NCBI GenBank assembly: GCA_020746835.1
Contig: JAGPNK010000009.1
Span: 186,001-250,000, forward strand
Origin: Stachybotrys elegans
Taxonomy: Eukaryota; Ascomycota; Sordariomycetes; Hypocreales; Stachybotryaceae
Direction of reading: 5' to 3'
Length of the DNA: 64,000 nt
In this document: positions 46,892-56,704 of the stretch, piece by piece
Layout: the number at the start of each line of letters is the position of its first letter
Position numbering within the stretch: the stretch's first letter is position 1
Translations under genes and position numbers: made by a program
Notes under the pieces: model-generated
Told to the model about the DNA's origin: nothing
Seen by the model: only the letters and a program-made list of their open reading frames with translations
Databases searched by the model: none

Positions 46892-47751
46892 ATGTCCTCG
46901 AAGCCCGCTCATCTCGAGCCATCCAAGCTCGGCACAAAAGAATAGTTCGTGAAGCCACCTGCCCCTCCATATATGCTCACCCACCCACGCACATGGCTCT
47001 CTAACGCGGACCGCTGCTTTCTTCTTGTCAATCTTGTAGCTGGGACAATCTGTACACAACTGAAATCTCCAACCATGCCCATGACCCCTCCGACATTGGC
47101 ACCGTCTGGTTCGACGACTCCGACGCTCAGGCCAAGATGGTAGAGTACCTCGAGAACCTGGCCGAGGAGGAGGCCATCGACAAGACTTCAACCTCCTTCC
47201 TCGACCTCGGCTGCGGCAACGGCTCTATGCTTCTGGCCCTGTGCGAAGAGCAGTGGTCCGGCCGTATGATGGGCGTCGACTACAGCGCCCAGAGCGTCGC
47301 GCTCGCTCAGCAGGTGGCCGCATCTACGAGCTGGGGGCAGAACGTCCAGTTCCGCGAGTGGGACGTCATCGCCGGTCCCATGGAACATGTCCTTGAGCCC
47401 ACCTTGCCTGATGAGGGCTGGGACGTGGTCCTCGACAAGGGCACCTTTGACGCAATCAGCCTCAGCGACGAAAAGGATGCTCAGGGCCGCAGGCTCTGCG
47501 AGGGCTACCGTAGCCGTGTGTGGCAGCTGGCGAGGCGGGGCGGCATATTCCTCATCACTAGCTGCAACTGGACCGAGGAGGAGCTGCGTGGGTGGTTTGA
47601 AGATAAGGACGAGCCTGGAAATCCCGGCTTCAGCTTGGTCGGAAGGGTCAACTACCGTACCTTTAGTTTCGGGGGTGCCAAGGGCCAGACCATTACTACG
47701 CTGTGCTTTCGCAAAGCAACCAAAAACTCTTCTGAGCGTCCAGAAGTCTGA
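46892..47751 (+). CDS. EFM4: Efm4/See1-type protein-lysine methyltransferase (eEF1A substrate)
   Basis: A SAM-dependent class I methyltransferase of the METTL10/Efm4 family, which methylates a lysine of elongation factor eEF1A in the cytoplasm. Exons: 46892-46944 and 47040-47751, giving 254 residues. The N-terminus SSKPAHLEPSKLGTKEYWDN leads into the characteristic GTVWFDDSDAQ segment. SAM motif I is FLDLGCGNGSML (about 71-82), and motif II/III is MGVDYSAQSVALA. The post-I catalytic region WDVVLDKGTFDAISL matches family members, as does GGIFLITSCNWTEEEL. The 95-nt intron is needed because the genomic frame meets a TAG directly after KE; splicing restores EYWDN. The substrate is inferred from family membership. 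Confidence 0.93.
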
Positions 47752-48203
47752 TTGATAGCACGGGATATCATATAGGCAGAGACGAATCGAGGCACTTTGG
47801 GCAGTGAATGGTTCTTGGGGAATCATGTAATCGTCTCTTACTGTCTTTACTTTCTTTTGTTTTGCTAGCCACCGCCCACCGTTCGCGCCTCTTTCAACTC
47901 CTTACCAATGATGCATCCTTGCAACCCTTTCTGCGTCCTGAGAACCACGAGTAAGCTGTGTCGGTTGGTACTAGATCTGCACCGGGCTTGAACCAGGCCA
48001 GCCATCCCAGTCACGGCGGAGGCCACGGTCGACGTCGCCATGAGATAGGATATAGCGGTAGAGCAGGGAGGCAAGATGAGAGGAGTGGTGCAATGAGCTG
48101 TATGTAAATCTGCACTGTTGCCATGTACGGGAGCCAAGGATGGAGAGGAAAGCCAATCATGGCGAACCATGGGCGACTGGGTTTGCTTCATTAAATGTCT
48201 CGT
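47752..48203. other. convergent 3' flank between EFM4 and TPD3
   Basis: A 452-bp stretch with the 3' untranslated regions of both genes. Nothing else is recognised. Confidence 0.55.
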
Positions 48204-50687
48204 CTATGGTGATGTATTCATGGGTTCACCACCAGCCGAGCCTCCCGTCGCTTCGGCGGCAGCAGTCGTAGCAAAGTATCGGACGTCTACGTCATCGTCC
48301 TTCTGTAGCTTGCTCAGGTTGGGCAGAATGCGCTGCTGGATCAACTCCTGACCGCGGGGAGAGGGGGTCACCTCAACACCCTCCTTCTCCAGGCTGTAGA
48401 CGGTGCCCTCCTCTGGTAGGCGTCGAAGAGCACTAATGAGAACCGAGTAGGTCTTGGCGACGTTGAAGCGGATGTTGGGGATGTCGTCGTCCACCATCTT
48501 GTCCATCATGGGAAGAATCGACTTTGCAATCACGTCTATGCTGACAACCGTTGCAAGGGTCTGTTGAAGTGTTAGCTTCAGGCGTTGCCTGCCGTAGATG
48601 TATGCAGGCTGTTAGAGGCTTACCGAGATGGCGAAGCAAGTCGTCATCCTGTAAAGGTAGTTGGGCTGGTTACCCATGGCCATGACCTTGGGGATGATGG
48701 CCTCACTGGCCCATTCCACACCAAAGACCTCGGTCAGCTTCTTCAAGTTGTGAGTGGCAGCCTCTCGGATAGAGAAGACGGTGTCGCCCAGCCACCCCAT
48801 GCAGAGATTGCTGAGCTTTTCGTCGAAGAACTGGACGCCGAGTTGGCTGGCCAAGAGCGGAATATATTCGATGATGGCCAGACGCACGCGCCACTGCTTG
48901 TCCTCGGCCAACTGCACAATGGCAGGGAGAAGAGACTGGGAGAGGAGGTCGATGCCAATCACTGAGATGATGTGAGCAGGTGCCGTCATATGGCTTGCGC
49001 AAGCGCACGCATGCATACCTTGGTTTACAAGCTCGAGCTTGGAGATGATGTGCAGTCGAACCTCGGGAAACTCATCCTTGAGCATCTGAAGAAACATGGG
49101 AAGGAGGTGATCGATAGTTCTGGCCCGCCATTAGTTGGGTTACTTGTTTCTCGATCGCTAGGAGACACTCACTCTTGCTTGCCCAGAATCGGGGCCAAGC
49201 CGCTGATCTGAGTACCGAGTGCGGCACGAACATGCTGAGAAGTATCCGACACCAGGTCCTCGATGCTAGTCATGATGTCGGACAGCAGAGTCGACCGGTC
49301 TACCAGGGCGCAGAAACCGGGAATCTGCCCGGCAATGGCGGTACGGACCTCGGCCTCGTTGTCCTTCAGGAGCTTGACAAATGCGGGGACGAGATCCCGA
49401 GAAACAACCTCCTCATCAACAGCCTTGGCAATCTACATATGAAGGTCAGATGAGTACTGTAATGTCGCAGCCAAGAAAGGATGAACAGAATGAGCTGGGT
49501 GGAAGGGGCAAAGGGGGGGGGGGGGATGTAAAGCTGCAAACTCACCTTCTCGAACCTGTCCGCAATCATGTATCTCACTCTCCAACTCTTATCTTCTATC
49601 AGGTTGCGCAGCGAAGTCAGAAGGACACCGTGGCTGGCTTGCTGCTCCTTGGGCACGACCTCGGCAATGGAGATGAGAATTTCGACGGTGAGTAACCGAA
49701 CGCTGTCCTGGTCGTCCTGAACGAGGTGCTGGAAGAGGGCGATAATCTCATCGATGACGATGGATGCTGGCATCTCCTTGACAAACTTGGCGAGGTTGGT
49801 GGCAGCCTGGCGTCGGACCATGGGAGTCTCGTCGTGGACCAATAGGCCAAACTGCTGGCGCAGCTGCTCCTGGACAGGCGGGGAAACCTTCTTGTAGGGG
49901 GTTGTGTATAGACCGCATCCCGACACTTTGGACGTGAACCAATCGGCCTTGGAGAGACGAATTGTAAGAGGAATAAAATACTCCTCAACCTGTTGAGGAG
50001 ACAGATCCTGGCAGATGCGGTTAAGTGACTCGACGGCCTGGTCGCGGTTAGCCCAACGGAGTTGCGCAAGGAGAGATGGGAGCCTCGTTGGGAGGGGGCC
50101 CCGGATGACCCATGATTTACCTTATCTCGCACAACAGGTTCCTCGATAGCCGCGAGGTTCTCGAGAGGGGAGAGCAGAACGTGACCCCACTGTGGTCCCC
50201 CGACGTATTCTATGAAGCTTCCAAGCTCCTCGCTGAGGGCGACCAAGACCTCGTCCTCATCCTCGACCGATTCTGCAAATCAACACGACAAGTTAGGGCA
50301 TTGGCTCGAGGCGGTGGCGGGCCAGCAGCAGGGCAGCCGAGCGGGATCGAGAATCGCAACTGACCATCGAGAAAGGGGATGAGCTCCTCCCTCGTGCGCT
50401 CGGCGCCGAGAGCGAGGGCAATCGTGGAGAGCCGGTGGATGGCATTGAGGCGAAGCAGGACATCGTCGTGCTGGCGTGGGGAGGAGAGGTTAGCCGTGGG
50501 CACGGGCGGGCGAGTAGCAGGAGGGGACAGGCAGAGAGGGAGGAGTGCATCTCCAGATGCATGTGTGCACCAGGAGCAGCGGGAGGGTTAGGGGCAAGGG
50601 CGTGAGGCTCAAGGAGGTTACCTTTAGTTCGTCGATGAGAACTGCGATGGGGTAAAGCTCATCGTTGGCGTTGGGCGCGTCAGCCAT
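48204..50687 (-). CDS. TPD3: protein phosphatase 2A scaffold subunit A (PR65)
   Basis: HEAT-repeat scaffold that joins the PP2A catalytic C subunit to regulatory B subunits. Exons (5' to 3'): 50687-50622, 50470-50365, 50272-50121, 50037-49546, 49432-49173, 49119-49019, 48961-48624, 48560-48204, giving 623 residues. Fifteen-repeat PR65 character is clear: [13 protein letters not shown] at the start, [105 protein letters not shown]. Relative to mammalian PR65 (589 residues) it has a short C-terminal Ala/Gly/Ser tail, seen in fungal orthologues. The intron at 49545-49433 contains a run of 13 consecutive G on the plus strand (about 49513-49525), i.e. poly-C in the transcript. Confidence 0.95.
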
Positions 50688-52231
50688 GGCGGATCAGATA
50701 AAGGAGGGCGCGTCTCTCGAGCGAGACCACCGTATGAGGATCTTCGAGAAGGTGAGCGGGAATATAGACCGAGTGGAGAGGAGAGGGAGACCGACGGGGA
50801 TGGCGAGGGTGAAGTCGGGATCGCGTGGTCAGGCTGCGGGATGCGGGATGTGGGAGCGAGTTGCAGGTGATGCAATCAAAAGCACGACAAACAGGCAAGT
50901 AAGGTCGGGTCAGTCAGGCAAGGTAGGTATGGACGTAGGTATGGGGAGGTCGGGTTTCCAGTAGCAGCAGAGCAGTAGGTAGAGAGGCGACAGAAGCCAG
51001 AGGGGCAGGCAGAAAACAACAGTGGCAGCAGTAGGTAGCAGCAGTAGCGGTAACAAGTACTACTACCTAGTAGCGCGGTGGCATGGATGCAGGCCCGTGG
51101 TAATTGCACGGGTCGGGTGCTTGCCTCAGTGCTGGCGCACATCCTGGTACAAAGTACCTACCGACACAAACGCACACAGACACAGATGGATAAGGCAGAT
51201 ACTTGTCAGGGATCTGGCCAAGCAGCAAAGGGTTGAAGCAATCAAGAAACCATGAAAATGAAAAAGATCAGAATAAAATTCTGCTCTCATTGCTGCCTGA
51301 CATAGAAGCCCAGAAGATGCCCGTTGGAATCCTCGAAATGGTGATGCAACCTCCAGCAGCTGAAGATTACGGAGTACAAGATGGTGGGGCGCCAGGGATG
51401 CTTCAGTTAAGTACTAAGGAGTACCTATCTTCAAGTTATGTTATTACAGAGGTCCTGAAATTTGACGCAGTTATGAGCTGGTGAAAGTGCTTGAGCATAT
51501 TGGATTATTAGGTAATCCAAGATGCAATCTGCATCCACTGCGCATGTTGATGGAAACGAGAACATAGACGAACTGTAGGTAAATCGAAGGCTGAGCTGGG
51601 GGACGATACCGACGCTTTTCTTCAATCCTTTCGTTCCCCACACCAGCAGTAGCAGAAGTCCGACCGCCTACCTACGAAGCAGCAGCAGGAATGGAACTAT
51701 TTGTGCAACTCGAAAAGGTATCCAGGGCGACAAGTCTATCGATGGTTGCTAAGATGACCACAGTACTGCAGGAGGGGTATTCGTACATACCTAGCAATAA
51801 GCTCATGCTTTAGCAAAGCCTTGTTCATTGGGCAGCAGTTGCTTCCTAATGGAAACATCCTCTTTTCATCCTGACTGAGGTAGCCATCATTTCCATCTTG
51901 CTGTCTCCCACCACGGGGCACCGAGCACCCAAAAAGACCCTCCTTGACCCTTCTAGGAGAGGGGGCGGGGGCCCAAACGACCCCGCCATGCATCGAGGTC
52001 TTGGTGTTAGCAAGGTACACACGCCCTCGGACCACACTGCTGCCATTCCAAAGTCCTCGCACAACAGCTCCCTCTGACGCATCTTTCGACCGCATGTACA
52101 GGAACAAGCCCCAAAATTTCCCTGTGACTCAAAGCCCGTCGAGGCTCTGATCTAAGGTGGTCTCCAAAACATCGTCGCCGAGAACCAAGAACTGTCAAAC
52201 GAGGCGCCACCGCCCACCTCTCTTTCTCACC
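50688..52231. other. divergent intergenic region between TPD3 and PheRS beta
   Basis: This 1.5-kb region has no supported ORF. It contains repeated GTAGGTA/TACCTA motifs (50920-50985, 51040-51070, 51148, 51668) and CAG/GCA-rich trinucleotide stretches near 51020-51050. Both promoters must lie here. Confidence 0.55.
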
Positions 52232-54316
52232 ATGCCGACCATCTCTGTCGACAAGTACAAGCTCTTCGAGGCCCTCGGCCAGAAGTATGTTTTGCTTCCC
52301 ACCGCCCTGCATACCCCTTGTGCTGCGCAACAACTGCCCCTCAACCCCCACCACCACCACCACCACCACCACCACCATCGCCAGCATTGGACCGGTGCCA
52401 CGTTCAAGTACAATGGTCGCTGACTGAAAATCTCCCCCTGATAGGTTCACGACCGAGGAATTCGAGGACTTGTGCTTCGAATTCGGCATCGAACTCGACG
52501 AAGACACCGAGAACCAGGACCGACCTGTTGTCGACGGCGTCCAGGAAGCTCCCCAGCTCAAGATCGAGATCCCTGCCAACCGATATGATATGCTCTGCTT
52601 CGAGGGCATTGCCCTCAACCTCAACATCTTCCGAGGTCGCGTCCCCGCCCTGAACTTCACCATCGTCCAGCCCAAGGACGACCAGGAGCACGTCATCAAT
52701 GTGTCCCCCGAGACGCTCAAGATCCGCCCCTACGTGGCCGGTGCCGTTTTGCGCAATATCAAGTTCACTCCCGACCGCTACGCCTCCTTCATCTCTCTGC
52801 AGGACAAGCTGCACCAGAACCTTGCCCGCAACCGAACTCTCGTCGCCATTGGTACCCATGATCTCGACACCGTCAAGGGTCCCTTCTCGTACGAGGCCCT
52901 ACCTCCCCAGGACATCAAGTTCGCTCCTCTCAACCAGTCCAAGGAGATGACTGCCGAGGAACTCATGACCTTCTACGAGACCGACAAGCACTTGGGTCGC
53001 TACCTACACATCATCCGGGACAGCCCTGTGTATCCCGTCATCTATGATGCTAACCGGGTTGTCTGCTCCATGCCCCCCATCATCAATGGCGACCACTCCA
53101 AGATCACCTTGGACACGACCAATGTCTTCATTGAGATGACCGCCACCGACATGACCAAGCTGCAGATCGTCACCGACATGATGGTCACCATGTTCTCCAT
53201 GTACTGCGCTGAGCCCTTCACCGTCGAGCCCGTCAAGATCGTCTCTGAACACAACAACCTCACCCGAGTCACCCCGTCCCTACAGCCCCGTGTTTTCAAC
53301 GTCGAGATAGACTATCTCAACAGCTGCACTGGCCTGAACAAGTCTCCTCAGGAGCTGTGCGAGCTTCTGTCCAAGATGTCGTACATCTCCCAACCGTCAG
53401 CCAATGACACCAATCTCTTGCAGGTTGCTGTACCGCCCACTCGAGCTGATGTTCTGCACCCTTGCGATGTGATGGAGGATCTGGCAATCTGCTACGGCTA
53501 CAACAACCTCCCCCGTTCTGCTCCCAGCAGGAGCGCCACCATCGCCGCTCCCCTCATGATCAACAAGCTCAGCGACATTGTCCGCACCGAGGCTGCCATG
53601 ACCGGCTGGACAGAGGTCATGCCTCTCATCCTGTGCAGCCACGACGAGAACTTCGCCTGGCTGAACCGCAAGGATGACGGCACCACCGCCATCCGCCTTG
53701 CCAACCCCAAGACTGCCGAGTACCAGGTGTGCCGAACCACACTTCTGCCCGGCCTCCTCAAGACCATCCGCGAGAACAAGGGTCACGCTGTACCCCTCAA
53801 GATCTTTGAAGCCGCAGATGTTGTCTTCAAGGATGAGTCCCTCGAGCGCAAGGGTCGCAACGAGCGGCACTTTGCCGCCGCATGGTACGGCAAGACGAGT
53901 GGATTCGAAGTTGTCCACGGCCTCCTGGACCGCGTCCTGCTTATGCTGCGCACCGCCTTCATCACTCACGAGGAAGGTCTTGAAGGCAAGTCCCCAGACT
54001 TCAAGGTTGCCGAGAACCCCACGAAACCCGAGGGCTACTGGATCGAGGAGCTCAACGAGGATACCTTCTTCCCCGGCCACGCTGCTGCTGTTTACCTCCG
54101 ACTGGGAGGTAAGGAACAGCGCATCGGCGAGTTTGGTATTCTGCACCCTTCTGTGCTGGAGAAGTTTGATTTGAAGTAAGATAACCCCCCTCCCCCGTCT
54201 ATTACCTCCTCTGCCAGCCCGGAGATTACCTCCAATCACTTCCCGTTCGTCAGTACTAACGTTGGTATAGATACCCCGTAAGCACGCTGGAGATAAACCT
54301 AGAACATTTCCTATAG
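52232..54316 (+). CDS. FRS1: phenylalanyl-tRNA synthetase beta subunit, cytosolic
   Basis: Beta chain of the alpha2beta2 cytosolic enzyme that charges tRNA-Phe; it contributes the editing (B3/4) and tRNA-binding parts. Exons: 52232-52284, 52445-54175, 54271-54316, giving 609 residues (yeast Frs1 is 595). It begins MPTISVDKYKLFEALGQKFT and has the conserved IEIPANRYDMLCFEGIA near the N-terminus. The B3/4 editing region lies around residues 120-270. B5 starts near NVEIDYLNSCTGL, followed by the inactive synthetase-like core (AMTGWTEVMPLILCSHDENF; KIFEAADVVFKDESLERKGRN; GEFGILHPSVLEKFDLKYPV). The last exon codes only 15 residues plus half a codon; omitting it would lose the conserved PVSTLEINLEHFL tail. 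Intron 1 (160 nt) contains a (CAC)n microsatellite. Confidence 0.96.
52347..52380 (+). repeat. (CAC)n trinucleotide microsatellite in PheRS-beta intron 1
   Basis: About ten consecutive CAC units (CCCCACCACCACCACC...) lie in the first intron of the PheRS beta gene. It is non-coding and likely length-polymorphic. Confidence 0.8.
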
Positions 54317-55445
54317 ATCTATAGGAACAAAGGGGAGCTGCTGTATGGGTGGTAGACTCGTCAAGCATGGGACTGTAGATATAACATCCGAGGCTGTAGA
54401 GAAAAGCATGCCTGGGATTTGAGGAAATGCCGCACCCCCTATATTCCTATAGGATCCCAAGTTTGCCTCGCACAGCCTACATGCAATGTCCCTGCCGCAA
54501 GATTTTGGTGCCATGGGGCTTACAACATACAAAGACCAAAACTCTCAAAGTTTTCGGGCCCCAGGCTCAGAGTCTGGACTTATTTGGGGCAGATGATTGA
54601 TCCGTAGACCAATGTCAGAAACACACGGGGAGAATGGGAGTCAAGTATCACTGAGGATGATGGCATACTGTAGTATTGTGGCATTATGTGCCCTTGATGC
54701 CGAAGCTCTCCCCAGCTAGTCTGTCGGAATGACGGCCAGCTGCCCCGGCTCTTCTCGCTGTAGGCGAGCTGCTCTAGGTTCCTATCGTCGTTTTATCCTT
54801 TCCCCTAGCTGTCAATCCTTTCCACCAACCTGGGCTTGTCATCTTCTCCATCAGTAGGGTTCGGATTGCTACCTCCTCCCGCATTACTCCAATAGCCCAT
54901 CCAAGCGAAGACGTTGTCGCAGCACGGCAAGCATCTTTTTAGATGAGGAGCCGTGCCCGAGTTCATCTTGGTGCCTACACATTTCACCAGATTGCGAACT
55001 TTCGCACCGGTCATCATCGTACGGCATCATGTGCCTGAACTATGTCCCAGCCACGCAAGGAGCTTCACCGTCTCCTTGTCGCGTGCGGCTTTATGCCTTG
55101 CGGCTTTATGCCTTGCGGCTTTGGCCTTGAATGTGGTGGCATCATATGCTGGCAGCAAGTCAATGTATACCTGTGCCTGGCTATCAGGTGTATATGGCGA
55201 TTGTTCCTAATGTTGTGACCTGAACCTGTGGAAGCAGAAACACTCTGTAGGAGTTGCGGCAACTTACATCTTGTTTCTCGAGGCTTACTTGACAAGCTAA
55301 CATAGTAATGTCGCCCGGTATTGCGGAAAGCTACACGGTGTCAACCCTTTCGCAGAACCATTACCCATCCATCCTGTCGTAGGTTGATATGAGAATCTAC
55401 TGTCGCCTGGCCTCGAGCCGTCATCGGCCCTCCACCCTCAACACC
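54317..55445. other. intergenic region downstream of PheRS beta
   Basis: No supported gene. A triplicated CTTTATGCCTTGCGG-type unit occurs near 55087-55121 (TGCGGCTTTATGCCT repeated). Otherwise only short frames occur. Confidence 0.5.
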
Positions 55446-55453
55446 TATAAAAG
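55446..55453 (+). promoter_or_regulatory. TATA box
   Basis: TATAAAAG, followed by the pyrimidine-rich stretch TTCTTTTTTCTCTTTTG at about 55484-55499, the arrangement seen at strong fungal RNA polymerase II promoters. No coding gene follows directly. Confidence 0.45.
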
Positions 55454-55700
55454 ACCACCGCCCGCCCAGATTTTTGGACAATTCTTTTTTCTCTTTTGAA
55501 TTCTCATCGTAACAGGTATGTTCACTCTCTCATCTACATGGCCTTGACAAGTAGGAGGTTCTCCAGGCAAAAAAATCTGCTAACGTCCCCAGCAGCTCCC
55601 ATCAGATAGTCGTAACCAACAATCACTGGGCCGCCTGCCCTCTTGTCATTTATGAGTAGCATCCCTTGGGCTCTTGGAAACCGGGGGGTTTAATTTCTAT
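55446..55700 (+). ncRNA. candidate spliced non-coding transcript or gene remnant
   Basis: A canonical TATA box (TATAAAAG, 55446-55453) is followed 25-50 bases later by a CT-rich initiator-like stretch. Next comes a textbook fungal intron: donor CAG|GTATGT at 55516, branch TGCTAACG at 55578-55585, acceptor CCCCAGCAG ending at 55595. The flanking sequence has no reading frame longer than a 13-codon frame starting near 55651. It could be the 5' end of a decayed gene, a gene with a very long leader, or a spliced non-coding RNA. This is sequence inference only. Confidence 0.3.
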
Positions 55701-55717
55701 TAAGTATCTCGGTACGT

Positions 55718-55963
55718 TCATCCTGTTCTGGAAGGCAGGTGTCTGGTTTTCTGGGAGCGGGTTGTGGTGTTGGCTCCTTCTCTGCAACGTGTGCTGACGT
55801 ATGTGAACTCAGGGGGGAAGGCATGCTCGCGATGCCAGCATTTCAACGTCCCGATGAGTGGACCACGGTCATTGCCAAAAACAGCTGAGTTGGTTTGAAC
55901 ACAGAGGGCCCTGGACAAGTCCTCTGGAGTCCATGCCTGCTTCGGTTGTTGAGGCGCACTCAT
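55718..55963 (-). CDS. small hypothetical ORF, 81 codons
   Basis: An ATG-initiated frame (MSAPQQPKQAWTPEDLSRAL...) in good context (CTGAAAATGAG). It encodes a hydrophilic 81-residue product with no signal peptide, membrane segment or recognised domain. The first 60 residues look more protein-like than most short frames here, but the C-terminal part is Arg/Thr-rich and could be read-through into an intron. It faces the TATA-bearing unit at 55446. A chance ORF cannot be excluded. Confidence 0.25.
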   Translation of the reverse strand: MSAPQQPKQAWTPEDLSRALCVQTNSAVFGNDRGPLIGTLKCWHREHAFPPEFTYVSTRCREGANTTTRSQKTRHLPSRTG

Positions 55964-56704
55964 TTTCAGATCAAGAGCAGTGATGACATCTGTTTTTCAC
56001 GTCCCCAAGGCACGTCTGGTCTTCAGATGCAGCCTTACGGGTACTGGTCGTTGGTGACCTACGTCTGAGCTCTACAATGGGTCCATCATGGTTGGGGTTG
56101 TCTCCTGAATCAACTACCAAGTGGTAGTGGATGAAGAAGAGGCATGAATAATATGCTTACAAGGTCAGGCTACACTAACTGAAGAGTGCTGAGAACGAAA
56201 AGCGAGTCGAGAGGAAACAAATCAGTGGAATAACAGCGAATGGAAGTTTTGATTATTCCAACAACACATTTGATTATTGAACGTCATTCGTTGTAGGCAG
56301 ACCTGCTATGCTCTTAACCGGAACTTGCAATAGCTAGAATACCAGAGCACATTCGATCTTACAGGATTCACAGTTACGCTTTTGTACGTGAGCGTTCTAT
56401 CTACGTGGGGAATTTTGATATTCAAGCTTGGCTCGCTTGACCTTTACGCTTGACACTCCTCTCCTTGTTGACAGTGTACCAGCCAAACGGCTATTGATTG
56501 TTCGTCATGTCACGAGACAATTAAGCTTGCGTTACAGGTACAGCAATTGTTAATGATGTGTCATTTAACTGCCAGTCTATCCGTAAACACATAACAACCT
56601 CAACCATGGATGATGAAAAGGAGGCCGCTTTTTTCTCTTTCAGGGTATCGCGGGGGTTCAACTATCACGTAGGGCTCTGTTTCCTCTTCCAGAAATTCGA
56701 CTTT
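55964..56704. other. intergenic region left of the myotubularin gene
   Basis: AT-richer than its surroundings, with only short frames. It probably includes the 3' untranslated region of the myotubularin gene. Nothing further is recognised. Confidence 0.5.

Noticed and set aside
53397..54368. 323-codon minus-strand ORF
   Set aside because: It is antisense to PheRS beta, with no domain, and runs into its 3' untranslated region.
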